Of a DNA stretch of 55,043 nt, positions 25,422-33,566 are shown in pieces. Within the stretch, counting starts at the first letter, position 1. The number at the start of each line of letters is the position of its first letter. The notes beneath the pieces were generated by a model. The model had not been told where the DNA came from, searched no databases, and worked only from the letters and a program-made list of their open reading frames with translations. The translations under genes were made by a program, and so were the position numbers. This DNA is from Streptomyces sp. JHA26 (GTDB lineage: Bacteria; Actinomycetota; Actinomycetes; Streptomycetales; Streptomycetaceae): the NCBI RefSeq assembly GCF_002005565.1, contig NZ_BDJC01000048.1, forward strand, positions 1 through 55,043. The letters are read 5' to 3'.

Positions 25422-26837
25422 CTACGACGCCGCTCCGGCGGCCTTCGCCGCCTCCCGCACGGCGCCCGCGACGGCGCCGGCGACCTTGTCGTTGAAGACG
25501 CTGGGGACGATGTAGTTCGGGTTCAGCTCGTCCTCGGTCACCACGTCCGCGAGGGCCTGCGCGGCGGCCAGCATCATCTCGGTGTTGACCGTGCGGGACT
25601 GGGCGTCCAGCAGGCCGCGGAAGACGCCCGGGAAGACCAGCACGTTGTTGATCTGGTTCGGGAAGTCGGAGCGGCCCGTGGCCACGACCGCCGCCGTCTG
25701 GCGGGCGACGGCCGGGTCGACCTCGGGGTCGGGGTTCGCGAGCGCGAACACGATCGCGCCGTCGGCCATGGCGGCCACGTCGTCGCCGTCCAGGACGTTG
25801 GGGGCGGAGACGCCGATGAAGACGTCGGCGCCGTGCACCGCCTCCTTCAGGGTGCCGGTCAGGCCCTCGGGGTTGGTGTTGTCGGCGATCCAGCGCAGCG
25901 CCGACTCGGGCGCGGCGTCGACCAGGTCGGCGCGGCCGGAGTGGACGACGCCGTGGATGTCGGCGACGACGGCGTTCTTGACGCCCGCGGCGAGCAGCAG
26001 CTTGAGGATGGCCGTACCGGCCGCGCCGGCGCCGGACATGACGACGCGCACGTTCTCGATGGGCTTGTCCACCACGCGCAGCGCGTTGGTGAGGGCGGCG
26101 AGGACGACGATCGCGGTGCCGTGCTGGTCGTCGTGGAAGACGGGGATGTCGAGGGCCTCGCGCAGCCGGGCCTCGATCTCGAAGCAGCGCGGCGCGGAGA
26201 TGTCCTCGAGGTTGATGCCGGCGAAGCCCGGGGCGATGGCCTTGACGATCTCGACGATCGCGTCGGTGTCCTGGGTGTCCAGGCAGATCGGCCAGGCGTC
26301 GATGCCGGCGAAGCGCTTGAACAGGGCCGCCTTGCCCTCCATGACCGGCAGCGCGGCCTTCGGGCCGATGTTGCCCAGGCCCAGCACGGCGGAGCCGTCC
26401 GTCACGACCGCAACGGAGTTGCGCTTGATGGTCAGGCGGCGGGCGTCCTCGGGGTTCTCGGCGATCGCCATGCAGACGCGGGCCACGCCGGGCGTGTAGA
26501 CCATGGACAGGTCGTCACGGTTGCGGATGGGGTGCTTCGACGCCATCTCGATCTTGCCGCCGAGGTGCATCAGGAACGTACGGTCGGAGACCTTGCCGAG
26601 GGTGACGCCCTCGATGCCGCGCAGCTGCTCCACGATCTCGTCGGCGTGGGAGGTCGAGCCGGCCGCGATGGTGACGTCGATGCGGAGCTTGTCGTGGCCG
26701 GAGGCCGTGACGTCGAGGCCGGTCACCGAGCCGCCGGAGGACTCCACGGCGGTGGTGAGCTGCGAGACGGCCGTTCCGCTCGCGGGCACCTCCAACCTGA
26801 TGGTCATCGAGTAGGAGACGCTGGGCGCCGTTGCCAT
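25422..26837 (-). CDS. NAD-type malic enzyme with N-terminal ACT domain
   Basis: 471 residues. An ACT-like regulatory domain occupies residues about 10-90 (TIRLEVPASGTAVSQLTTAVE and LRIDVTIAAGSTSHADEIVE). The malic domain follows (MVYTPGVARVCMAIAENP, metal ligands in IPVFHDDQHGTAIV), then the NAD(P)-binding domain with VVMSGAGAAGTAILKLLL. It oxidatively decarboxylates malate to pyruvate. By resemblance to S. coelicolor SCO2951 it is the NAD+ enzyme, but cofactor choice cannot be proved from sequence. The ATG at 26837 has GAGGAAG upstream. The long upstream gap carries three palindromes (see the gap entry). Confidence 0.93.
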   Translation of the reverse strand: MATAPSVSYSMTIRLEVPASGTAVSQLTTAVESSGGSVTGLDVTASGHDKLRIDVTIAAGSTSHADEIVEQLRGIEGVTLGKVSDRTFLMHLGGKIEMASKHPIRNRDDLSMVYTPGVARVCMAIAENPEDARRLTIKRNSVAVVTDGSAVLGLGNIGPKAALPVMEGKAALFKRFAGIDAWPICLDTQDTDAIVEIVKAIAPGFAGINLEDISAPRCFEIEARLREALDIPVFHDDQHGTAIVVLAALTNALRVVDKPIENVRVVMSGAGAAGTAILKLLLAAGVKNAVVADIHGVVHSGRADLVDAAPESALRWIADNTNPEGLTGTLKEAVHGADVFIGVSAPNVLDGDDVAAMADGAIVFALANPDPEVDPAVARQTAAVVATGRSDFPNQINNVLVFPGVFRGLLDAQSRTVNTEMMLAAAQALADVVTEDELNPNYIVPSVFNDKVAGAVAGAVREAAKAAGAAS

Positions 26838-27254
26838 GGCCGACTTCCTCTGCTTTCACCGTGTCGCGTGTTGTGCCGTCCGATCGTCGCACCTACCACC
26901 GGGTACGTGGTAGCCGCCCCGGATTGCGAACGTTTTGTTCGCGCACCGTCCGACCAGAGGAACGTTGTTTTCGGAAAACGACTTCCACCATACGAGAAGT
27001 CGGGCGTCGGCGGAAGGGGTTCCCCGGAGCGGCGGTCCGGCCCCGGAAAGAAGTCGCGGGACGGGAATTGTCTTGCGGGGATCGTTTGTTACCTTGGATG
27101 TGGCACCGGCCCGATCCAAGCCCCCGGGCCCAACCTTCGTCGCTACGAGCGACCACTTGCCGCGAGGCGAGCATGGCGGGTCGGTGTCACTCAAGCGAGG
27201 CGAGAGGCCCGCGCCGTCCGACGACGGCGCGGGCCTCTCGCTGTGTCCGGGGCC
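26838..27254. other. 417-base gap upstream of malic enzyme gene, with palindromes
   Basis: No supported gene. It holds three small symmetric elements: CTACCAC/GTGGTAG with a 7-base spacer (26893-26913), GCGAAC/GTTCGC with a 5-base spacer (26926-26942), and GTTTTCGGAAAAC (26967-26979). The last two lie in a stretch that is AT-rich for this genome. The right end holds the helicase terminator (27200-27241). The malic enzyme promoter must lie here. Confidence 0.55.
27200..27241 (-). terminator. Terminator after HelD-like helicase
   Basis: A perfect 19-base-pair stem (GCGAGAGGCCCGCGCCGTC and complement) with a CGAC loop, 13 bases past the helicase stop at 27255. Confidence 0.9.
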
Positions 27255-29552
27255 TCAGTCGCGCAGCAGGTCCGGCACCCCGGCCGCGTCCGGCTCGTCC
27301 CGGTCGCCCGAGACGATCGTCAGCTGCTGGGTGGCCCGGGTCAGGGCGACGTAGAGCACCCGCAGCCCGACGGGCGACTCGTCCGCGATCTCGGCCGGCG
27401 AGACGACGACGGTCGCGTCGTACTCCAGGCCCTTGGCCTCCAGGCTGCCCAGCGCCACCACCCGGTCGCCGAGCCCGGCGAGCCAGCGCCGGGCCTCCTC
27501 GCGGCGGTTCATGGCGACCACGACGCCGACGGTGCCGTCGACGAGGTCCAGCAGCCGGGCCGCCTCCGCCCGCACGGCCGGCGCGAGGCCGTCCCCGGCG
27601 ACGGCGAAGCGCGGCTCGACCCCGGTCGAGCGGACCGCCGCCGGTGCCGTGGAGCCCGGCATCGCCAGGGCGAGCACCCGGGCGGCCAGCTCGGCGATCT
27701 CCGCCGGGTTGCGGTAGTTCACGGTGAGCTCGAAACGCCGCCGGGGACGGGTGCCCAGGGCCTCGTCCCGGGCCGCCGCCGCCTCGTCGGGGTCGGACCA
27801 GGAGGACTGGGCCGGGTCACCGACGACGGTCCACGTGGCGTGCCGGCCGCGGCGGCCGACCATCCGCCACTGCATGGGCGTGAGGTCCTGCGCCTCGTCC
27901 ACGATGACGTGCGCGTACTCGGTGCGCTCCTGCGCGAGGCGCTCGGCGCGCTCCCGCTGGGTCTCCTCGCGCTGCGGCATCAGCTCCTCGAGTCCGGTGA
28001 GCTGGTCCAGCGGGTCGAACTCGCGCCGCTTGCGGGGGCGGGCGGGCGTGCCGAGGAGGGCCTGGAGCTCGTCGAGCAGGGCGATGTCGTGCACGGAGTG
28101 GCCCTCGCGGCGCAGCGACCGGGCCACCTTGCGGACCTCGCCGGGGTTGAGGATCCGCCGCGCCCAGCGGCCCAGCCGCTTCTCGTCCGCCATGGCCGCC
28201 AGCACGGCACCGGGCGTCAGCTCCGGCCACCAGGCGTCCAGGAAGGCGATGAAGGAGTCCTCGGAACTGACGTCCTCGTCGAAGGAGGACCGCAGCTCGG
28301 CGGCCAGCTCCGGGTCGCTGTGGCGGCCGGCGGCGCCGGACTTGGCCCACAGGGCGTCCAGCAGCAGCCGGCGGGCGCGGGGACGCAGCAGGTTGACGGG
28401 CGCCGTGCCGCCCAGCACGGTGTGGCGGACGGCGGCCAGCTCCTCCGCCTCCAGCTCGAGGCGCCGGCCGAAGGCGACGACCCGCAGCAGGGTCGGCGAA
28501 CCCTCCGGCTCCAGGGCCCCGCGCGCGGCCTTGCGCAGCACCTTGAGCATCCGCGAGGAGCCCTTGGCGCGGGCGACGGCCGGGGAGTCGTACAGCGTGG
28601 CCTCGGCGCCGTCGACGAGGGAGCCGATGGCGCGGATGGCGACCTGCCCCTCCTCGCCGAGGGACGGCAGCACGCCCTCGGTGTACGCCACGAGCAGCGG
28701 GGTCGGCGAGACGATCAGGATGCCGCCCGCGTAGCGGCGCCGGTCCTGGTAGAGCAGGTACGCCGCCCGGTGCAGGGCGACGGCGGTCTTGCCGGTGCCG
28801 GGGCCGCCCTCGACGTACGTCACGGAGGCGGCGGGGGCGCGGATGACCAGGTCCTGCTCGGCCTGGATGGAGGCGACGATGTCCCGCATGCTGTGGGTGC
28901 GGGCCTGGCCGAGGGCGGCCATCAGGGCGCCGTCGCCGACGACGGACAGCTCCTCGCCGTCCAGGTACGCGGTGATCTCGGGCCGCATCAGGTCGTCCTC
29001 GACGCCGAGGACGCGCCGCCCCTTGGACCGGACGACCCGGCGGCGCACCACCCGGCCCGGGTCGACGGGCGTGGACCGGTAGAACGGCGCGGCGGCGGGC
29101 GCCCGCCAGTCGATGACCAGCGGCGCGTAGTCCTCGTCCAGGACGCCGATGCGGCCGATGTGCAGCGTCTCGGCGATGTCGGCGGTGCCGTCGGGCCGTA
29201 CGGCGCCCTCGGCGGGCTCCACGGCCGTGTACGCGCCGTCCGGGCCCTTCTTGCCGTCCTTGCCGAGGAGCAGGTCGACACGGCCGAAGAGGAAGTCCTC
29301 GAACTCGTTGTTGAGGCGGTTCAGGTGGATGCCCGCCCGGAAGACCTGCGCGTCGCGCTCGGCGAGCGCGCCGGGGGTGCCGACGTGGCCGCGCTGCGCC
29401 GCGTCGTGCATGAGGAACTCGGCCTCGTGGATCTTCTCCTCGAGGCGGCGGTACACCCGGTCCAGGTGTGCCTGTTCCACGCTGATCTCTCGGTCGCGTA
29501 CGGAATCGTGCACCGTGTCGACCGCCGAATCCTGTTGTGCCTGTGCGGCCAC
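27255..29552 (-). CDS. HelD-like superfamily 1 ATPase (RNA polymerase recycling family)
   Basis: 765 residues. The N-terminal coiled-coil arm (LDRVYRRLEEKIHEAEFLM) is typical of HelD and separates it from UvrD/PcrA. Walker A is EGGPGTGKTAVALHRAAYLLY (around residue 250), motif II is VIVDEAQDLTPMQWRM, motif III is VVGDPAQSSW, and the C-terminal helicase motifs are VNYRNPAEIAEL, SLEAKGLEYDATVVV and LYVALTRATQQL. HelD proteins bind RNA polymerase and release stalled or inactive complexes using ATP. The GTG at 29552 has GAAGGGGG upstream. It is 81 bases downstream of rsuA and might be read from the sigU operon. I saw no rifamycin-associated element upstream. Confidence 0.88.
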   Translation of the reverse strand: MAAQAQQDSAVDTVHDSVRDREISVEQAHLDRVYRRLEEKIHEAEFLMHDAAQRGHVGTPGALAERDAQVFRAGIHLNRLNNEFEDFLFGRVDLLLGKDGKKGPDGAYTAVEPAEGAVRPDGTADIAETLHIGRIGVLDEDYAPLVIDWRAPAAAPFYRSTPVDPGRVVRRRVVRSKGRRVLGVEDDLMRPEITAYLDGEELSVVGDGALMAALGQARTHSMRDIVASIQAEQDLVIRAPAASVTYVEGGPGTGKTAVALHRAAYLLYQDRRRYAGGILIVSPTPLLVAYTEGVLPSLGEEGQVAIRAIGSLVDGAEATLYDSPAVARAKGSSRMLKVLRKAARGALEPEGSPTLLRVVAFGRRLELEAEELAAVRHTVLGGTAPVNLLRPRARRLLLDALWAKSGAAGRHSDPELAAELRSSFDEDVSSEDSFIAFLDAWWPELTPGAVLAAMADEKRLGRWARRILNPGEVRKVARSLRREGHSVHDIALLDELQALLGTPARPRKRREFDPLDQLTGLEELMPQREETQRERAERLAQERTEYAHVIVDEAQDLTPMQWRMVGRRGRHATWTVVGDPAQSSWSDPDEAAAARDEALGTRPRRRFELTVNYRNPAEIAELAARVLALAMPGSTAPAAVRSTGVEPRFAVAGDGLAPAVRAEAARLLDLVDGTVGVVVAMNRREEARRWLAGLGDRVVALGSLEAKGLEYDATVVVSPAEIADESPVGLRVLYVALTRATQQLTIVSGDRDEPDAAGVPDLLRD

Positions 29553-29633
29553 CGGGCCCCCTTCTGACGTGCTGGGCAGCCGTCAACCGTACGCGAAGGG
29601 GGGCCGGGAGGCCACGGGGCGGTCCTGCGGGGC

Positions 29634-30467
29634 CTACACGTCCACCTCCACCAGGCGGTCGCCGTCGAAGGTCACGACCTCGAAGTGGTCGATCCGGTTG
29701 GGCGTGAGGGCGGCGCCGCCGTGCACGTACAGAGGCTCCTTGGCCCGGTCGACGGCGGCGCCCGGGATGCCGTAGCCCTGGACGGGGACCGACCAGGAAC
29801 TGAGCGTCTCGCGCTCGCCGTTCTTGCCGACGGCGATCAGGGAGCACTTCTCGGGGCCCTTGACGTTCTTGAGCTCCAGGACCGCGTCGGTGCCCCAGGC
29901 CTTCTTCTCCAGGGCCACGGTCGCGCTGACCTTGGTGACCGGGTCGGTCGCGGTGACCCGGTCGGGCATGGCCGCGAACGCGGACGCGGCGGGGCTGCCG
30001 GTCGGCCGCGCCTCGGTGCGCTGACCACCGCCGTCACCGCCGCTGGTCGTCGCCACCGCGGCGAACGGGCCGCCGATGATCAGCGCGGCCGCGGTGCCCA
30101 CGAGGTAGAAGTTGCGGCGGCGCTTGCGCGCGCGGCGCTCGGCGACCTCGTCGACGAGCTTCTCCGCCAGCCGCGGGCTCGGCCTGGCCGCCAGCGACTC
30201 GGCGATCGCGGGCGTGCCCGCGCCCGGGAGGTCCGCGAGGGCGGCCATCATGGGCTCCATGCCGGCCAGCTCGTCGAGCTGCCGGGCGCACCACTGGCAC
30301 CCGGCGAGGTGCTCCTCGAAAGCGGTTGCTTCGGCGTCGTCGAGAATCCCGAGGGCGTAGGCGCCGACGGTCTCGTGTTCGTTCGGCACCGGTGATCCCT
30401 GCATGGGGGCAGAGTTACCCGCATCCCCCGCGCCGAACCCCGGGAAACCCCCGTACCCGCTCGTCAC
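29634..30467 (-). CDS. rsuA: Anti-sigma factor for SigU (ZAS family)
   Basis: 277 residues. The N-terminal cytoplasmic zinc-binding anti-sigma domain has the motif HLAGCQWC (H-x3-C-x2-C, residues about 53-60). A linker and one membrane helix follow (FYLVGTAAALIIGGPFAAVATT, about residues 120-141). The extracytoplasmic domain of about 130 residues starts GGDGGGQRTEARPTG. It should hold SigU at the membrane until an envelope signal releases it. The GTG at 30467 overlaps the sigU stop by 4 bases, which couples their translation. The extracellular domain resembles RskA-type anti-sigma domains. Confidence 0.92.
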   Translation of the reverse strand: MTSGYGGFPGFGAGDAGNSAPMQGSPVPNEHETVGAYALGILDDAEATAFEEHLAGCQWCARQLDELAGMEPMMAALADLPGAGTPAIAESLAARPSPRLAEKLVDEVAERRARKRRRNFYLVGTAAALIIGGPFAAVATTSGGDGGGQRTEARPTGSPAASAFAAMPDRVTATDPVTKVSATVALEKKAWGTDAVLELKNVKGPEKCSLIAVGKNGERETLSSWSVPVQGYGIPGAAVDRAKEPLYVHGGAALTPNRIDHFEVVTFDGDRLVEVDV

Positions 30468-31042
30468 GCCGTCACCCCCCGCTCCTCCAGTGCCAGCTTC
30501 ATCGAACGCAGCGCGTAGAACACCCGGGAGCGAACGGTGCCGCTGGGTATGCCCAGTGTCTGCGCCGCCTCATTGACGGTACGCCCTTTGAAGTACGTCT
30601 CGACGAGGACCTCCCGGTGTGCCGGGGTCAGGTCGTCGAGCGCGTCCGACAGCGTCATCAGCCACAGCGCCTTGTCGATCTCGTCCTCCGCGGGGATGAC
30701 CTCCAGCGGCGACGGATCGACCTCCTGCGGCCGGGCCTGCCGGCTGCGGTGGCCGTCGATGACGATGCGCCGGGCGACCGTCACCAGCCAGGGGCGTACC
30801 GATCCGGTCGCCCGGTTGAGCTGACCGGCGTTCTTCCAGGCACGGATGAGCGTCTCCTGGACGACGTCCTCGGCGCGCTGCCGGTCCCCCGCGACCAGTC
30901 GCAGCACGTACGCCAGCAAGGGACCCGCGTGCTCCCGGTACAGGGCGCGCATCAGTTCCTCGTCGGGCTCCGAGGACGACTGGGACATGCGATGTCGGGC
31001 CCTCGCACCACGTTCACCGGCCACGACGGAATCCTTGCGCAC
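30464..31042 (-). CDS. sigU: ECF sigma factor SigU
   Basis: 192 residues. Region 2 contains LMRALYREHAGPLLAYVLRLVAGDRQRAEDVVQETLIRAWK and region 4 contains LTPAHREVLVETYFKGRTVNEAAQTLGIPSGTVRSRVFYALRSMKLAL, the ECF layout lacking regions 1 and 3. A GTG at 31042 is chosen because GGAGG lies 5 bases upstream; the ATG at 30988 (174 residues) has no ribosome site. It is co-transcribed with rsuA. In S. coelicolor, SigU controls secretion- and differentiation-related genes. A GAAC-N17-CGTA element at 31094-31118 suggests autoregulation. Confidence 0.93.
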   Translation of the reverse strand: MRKDSVVAGERGARARHRMSQSSSEPDEELMRALYREHAGPLLAYVLRLVAGDRQRAEDVVQETLIRAWKNAGQLNRATGSVRPWLVTVARRIVIDGHRSRQARPQEVDPSPLEVIPAEDEIDKALWLMTLSDALDDLTPAHREVLVETYFKGRTVNEAAQTLGIPSGTVRSRVFYALRSMKLALEERGVTA

Positions 31043-31093
31043 GCCCACCTCCGATGTCCGGGGGTTCCCCCAGTCGATCGCTCGCCCATCCGG

Positions 31094-31118
31094 TACGGAC
31101 GCGGAGTGCGGGGTGTTC
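31094..31118 (-). promoter_or_regulatory. Candidate ECF-type promoter of sigU
   Basis: On the minus strand GAAC (31118-31115) is followed after 17 bases by CGTA (31097-31094). This is the general ECF pattern of an AAC -35 and a CGT -10 with 16-17 base spacing. It lies about 52 bases upstream of the sigU GTG, where an autoregulated promoter would be. Confidence 0.5.
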
Positions 31119-31194
31119 AACGCGGGGCGGCGGTTTTCTCCGGGACGGGGTCGCGAAGGGGACGGGAGTGGACAGGGGGTCACATCCCGCCGCC

Positions 31195-31800
31195 TCAGCG
31201 GGCGAGGGCGGCGCGGCGGCGGTGCCGGGCGACGCGTTCCCGGTTGCCGCAGATCTCGCTGGAGCACCAGCGCCTGCGGCGGCCCCGGGAGGTGTCCACG
31301 TACACGATCGGGCAGCTGTCGCCCGCGCACTGCCGCAGGCTCGCCCGTGCGACGGGGTCGGTGAGCAGGTCCACGACGTCCCGGGCGAGCGCGCCGAGCA
31401 GCTCGGCGCACTCCGGGGGCGCGGTCAACTCCCGTACCAGCGCCCCGTCGTCGCCGCGCACCGCCCGCGGCGCCGGGGGGGCGGCGCGGGCGAGGTCGTT
31501 GACGCGGGCGAGCGCGAGGTCGTACGGCCCGCCGGGCGCCGGGCCGGGACCGCGCAGGGCGCGGGCGCGCACCAGACGGGCGGTCTGACAGCGCAGGTCG
31601 CGGAAGGCGGCCGGCCAGGAGGCGTCGGCGTGGGCCAGGGACGTGCCCGGGGGGACGAGTCCGGAGCCGGCGATCCAGGCGCGCAGCACCGCGACGGAGT
31701 CGAGCCGTTCGACGGGGTGAGTGGTGGCGAGGAGGTCCAGACAGACCCGCCCGGTGTCGAACCGCAGCTCGCAGGGGTCTGTCGCCGTGTCCATTGCCAT
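31195..31800 (-). CDS. CGNR zinc-finger / ABATE-domain protein
   Basis: 201 residues. The N-terminal ABATE domain starts LRFDTGRVCLDLLATTHPVERLDS. The C-terminal CGNR zinc finger has the cysteines of QCAGDSCPIVYVD and WCSSEICGNRERVARHRRR, with the basic tail expected to touch DNA. It is therefore a probable transcription factor of unknown target; some relatives sense stress. The ATG at 31800 or the one at 31794 may be used; AGGA lies upstream of both and fits the second slightly better. It is upstream of sigU on the same strand, 152 bases away. Confidence 0.86.
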   Translation of the reverse strand: MAMDTATDPCELRFDTGRVCLDLLATTHPVERLDSVAVLRAWIAGSGLVPPGTSLAHADASWPAAFRDLRCQTARLVRARALRGPGPAPGGPYDLALARVNDLARAAPPAPRAVRGDDGALVRELTAPPECAELLGALARDVVDLLTDPVARASLRQCAGDSCPIVYVDTSRGRRRRWCSSEICGNRERVARHRRRAALAR

Positions 31801-32318
31801 GTTCCTGTCACCGCCTAGGGTTGCCCGGGGAACGGGCCGGGAGGGGAGCAGGTGGACCGCTCCCTCTACAGTGCCCGCCCGCCTCCGCACCCGGAACCCC
31901 TCACACCGCCCCTGCCCGAACGCACGCGCCCGCACCCGCGCGTCCGGGGACCTGCCGACCGGACGCTCGGCAGCCGGTCACACGGGCGGGGGCGGGCGGG
32001 ACACGGCGGCGGACGCCCGTCACGGGACGGCCGGAGGCCTCCGGCGCGGGGGCCTCCGGCCGGACCAGGGCGCCAGCCGGCTCGGGCCCGGCGCGGGCTC
32101 AGGCGTCGACGTGGACTCGGGCACGACGTGGGCCCGCGTCCCGCCCGGGCCAGGGAACCGGCCGACTCGGGCACGACGTGCGCCCGCGCCCCACCCGGGC
32201 TGGGGCACCGGCCGATTCGGACACGGCGCGGGCTCGGGCCCAGCGCGGGCTCAGGCGTCGGTGCGCGCCCGCCTCCCGCCCGGGTCGGGGTGCCGGCCGG
32301 CTCAGGCACGGCGTCGGC
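31801..32318. other. 518-base gap with degenerate repeats
   Basis: No convincing gene. The left part is the promoter region of the CGNR gene. From 32079 it becomes the imperfect repeat array described separately. Both strands carry long open frames here only because of the extreme GC content and the repeats; none has a ribosome site or recognisable product. Confidence 0.5.
32079..32316. repeat. Imperfect tandem repeats of about 50 bases downstream of nnaR
   Basis: Units starting with GACTCGGGCACGACGTG begin at 32114 and 32164, and a diverged unit (GATTCGGACACGGCGCG) begins at 32214, giving an exact 50-base period. A second shared block, GGCTCGGGCCCGGCGCGGG, starts at 32079 and recurs near 32231. 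The array ends 3 bases before the nnaR stop. Confidence 0.75.
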
Positions 32319-33470
32319 TCAGTCGTCGGCGTACTTCGCGTCGGTGGCCGGGTCCAGGGCCAGGCGGTAGCCGCGCTTGACCACCGTCTGGATCAGCTTC
32401 GGCGTGCCGAGGGCGCTGCGCAGCCGGGCCATCGCCGTCTCCACGGCGTGCTCGTCGCGTCCGGCCCCCGGCAGCGTCCGCAGCAGTTCGGCGCGGGGCA
32501 CCACCCAGCCCGGCCGCCGGGACAGCGCCCGCAGCAGGGCCATCCCGGCGGGCGGCACCGCCCTGAGCTCCCCGTCGACCAGCACGGCGTGGCCGCGGAT
32601 CTCCACCCGGTGCCCGGCGACCGGCAGCGCCCGGGCTCGGGCCGGCAGCTCCTGGCACAGCAGCTGCACGAGGGGGCCGAGCCGGAAGCGTTCGGGCTGC
32701 ACCGTGTCGACGCCGTGCGCCTGGAGCGGCACCGCGGTGACCGGGCCGACGCAGGCGGCCAGCACGTCGTGGCCGAGGGCGGCGAGCAGCCCGGGCAGCA
32801 GGCCCCGCTCCTCGGCGCGGCCCAGGAGGGACGCGGCGGCGGGCGCGCTGGTGAACGTCACGGCGTCCACGCCCCGCGCGACGACGGCGTCCAGCAGCCG
32901 GTCGACGGGCCCGAGGTCCTCCGGCGGCAGCCACCGGTAGACGGGCACGCCCACGACCTCGGCGCCGCCCGCCCGCAGTGCCTCCACGAACCCCGGCAGC
33001 GGCTCGCCGTGCAGCTGGACGGCGACCCGGCGGCCGTCGACGCCCTCCGTCAGGAGCCGGTCCAGCACCTCGGCCATGGACTCGGAGGACGGCGACCACC
33101 GCTCCGTCAGACCGGCGGCCCGGACCGCGCCCTTGACCTTGGGGCCGCGCGCGAGCAGCTCCACCGAGCGCAGCCGTTCCAGCAGGGCCTCGCCGAGCCC
33201 CCAGCCGTCGGCGGCCTCGACCCAGCCCCGGAAGCCGATGGCGGTGGTGGCCACGACGACGTCCGGCGCCTGGTCGATCAGCTGCTTGGTCGCGGCCAGC
33301 AGCTCGCTGTCGTCGGCGAGCGGCACGATCCTGAGCGCCGGGGCGTGCAGGACCGCGGCGCCGCGCCGCTGGAGCAGCGCGCCCAGCTCGTCGGCGCGGC
33401 GCGCGGCGGTCACGCCCACGGTGAATCCGGCGAGGGGGCCGTGGTCCGGCTGCTGCTGTTCGTCGTCCAT
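32319..33470 (-). CDS. nnaR: NnaR-like nitrate regulator: HemD domain fused to OmpR-type DNA-binding domain
   Basis: 383 residues. The first 270 resemble uroporphyrinogen-III synthase (HemD: LAGFTVGVTAARRADELGALLQRRGA, DAVTFTSAPAAASLL, AACVGPVTAVPLQAHGV). The last 95 are a winged helix of the OmpR C-terminal type (PGWVVPRAELLRTLPGAGRDEHAVETAMARLRSALGTPKLIQTVVKRGYRL). This fusion, next to narK, is NnaR, a GlnR-controlled regulator of nitrate/nitrite assimilation in S. coelicolor. HemD activity is not expected to be its main role. The ATG at 33470 has GAGGG upstream. A GlnR box lies 80 bases upstream. Confidence 0.93.
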   Translation of the reverse strand: MDDEQQQPDHGPLAGFTVGVTAARRADELGALLQRRGAAVLHAPALRIVPLADDSELLAATKQLIDQAPDVVVATTAIGFRGWVEAADGWGLGEALLERLRSVELLARGPKVKGAVRAAGLTERWSPSSESMAEVLDRLLTEGVDGRRVAVQLHGEPLPGFVEALRAGGAEVVGVPVYRWLPPEDLGPVDRLLDAVVARGVDAVTFTSAPAAASLLGRAEERGLLPGLLAALGHDVLAACVGPVTAVPLQAHGVDTVQPERFRLGPLVQLLCQELPARARALPVAGHRVEIRGHAVLVDGELRAVPPAGMALLRALSRRPGWVVPRAELLRTLPGAGRDEHAVETAMARLRSALGTPKLIQTVVKRGYRLALDPATDAKYADD

Positions 33471-33549
33471 CGCCCTCGTCCCGGTCGTCGTACCTGTCTG
33501 CACGGCGACCGAGCCTGTCAACAGCGCGTGACGGGCTCGGTTCCACCGC

Positions 33550-33565
33550 GTGACACCAGTGTTAC
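33550..33565. promoter_or_regulatory. GlnR box upstream of nnaR
   Basis: GTGACACCAGTGTTAC is GTNAC-N6-GTNAC, two correctly spaced GlnR half-sites facing each other. It lies 80 bases upstream of the nnaR start and 1 base past the narK stop. Together with the known GlnR control of nnaR in S. coelicolor this is a strong site prediction. Confidence 0.75.
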
Positions 33566-33566
33566 G

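Noticed and set aside
26926..26942. LexA-type SOS box (CGAAC/GTTCG)
   Set aside because: The spacer is 5 bases, whereas the actinobacterial LexA box needs 4; the malic enzyme is not an expected SOS gene. Kept only as a generic palindrome.
26856..27194. 112-codon minus-strand frame in the malic enzyme upstream gap
   Set aside because: It covers the palindrome cluster and promoter, begins at the edge of a terminator hairpin and shows no domain or ribosome site.
25359..29567. 1402-codon plus-strand open frame antisense to malic enzyme and HelD-like genes
   Set aside because: It is a GC-driven shadow: its sequence is low-complexity Gly/Arg/Val, it has no ribosome site and it spans two well-identified minus-strand genes and their terminator.
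29553..29633. Rifamycin-associated element upstream of the HelD-like gene
   Set aside because: No long palindrome resembling that element is present in the 81-base leader, so a rifamycin-responsive HelR role is not supported here.
31866..32309. 147-codon minus-strand frame over the repeats downstream of nnaR
   Set aside because: Low-complexity Arg/Pro/Gly translation arising from the repeats, GTG start without ribosome site, no recognisable domain.
32319..33470. Plain uroporphyrinogen-III synthase (hemD)
   Set aside because: The C-terminal OmpR-type winged helix, the narK neighbour and the GlnR box identify the regulator NnaR rather than the haem-pathway enzyme.
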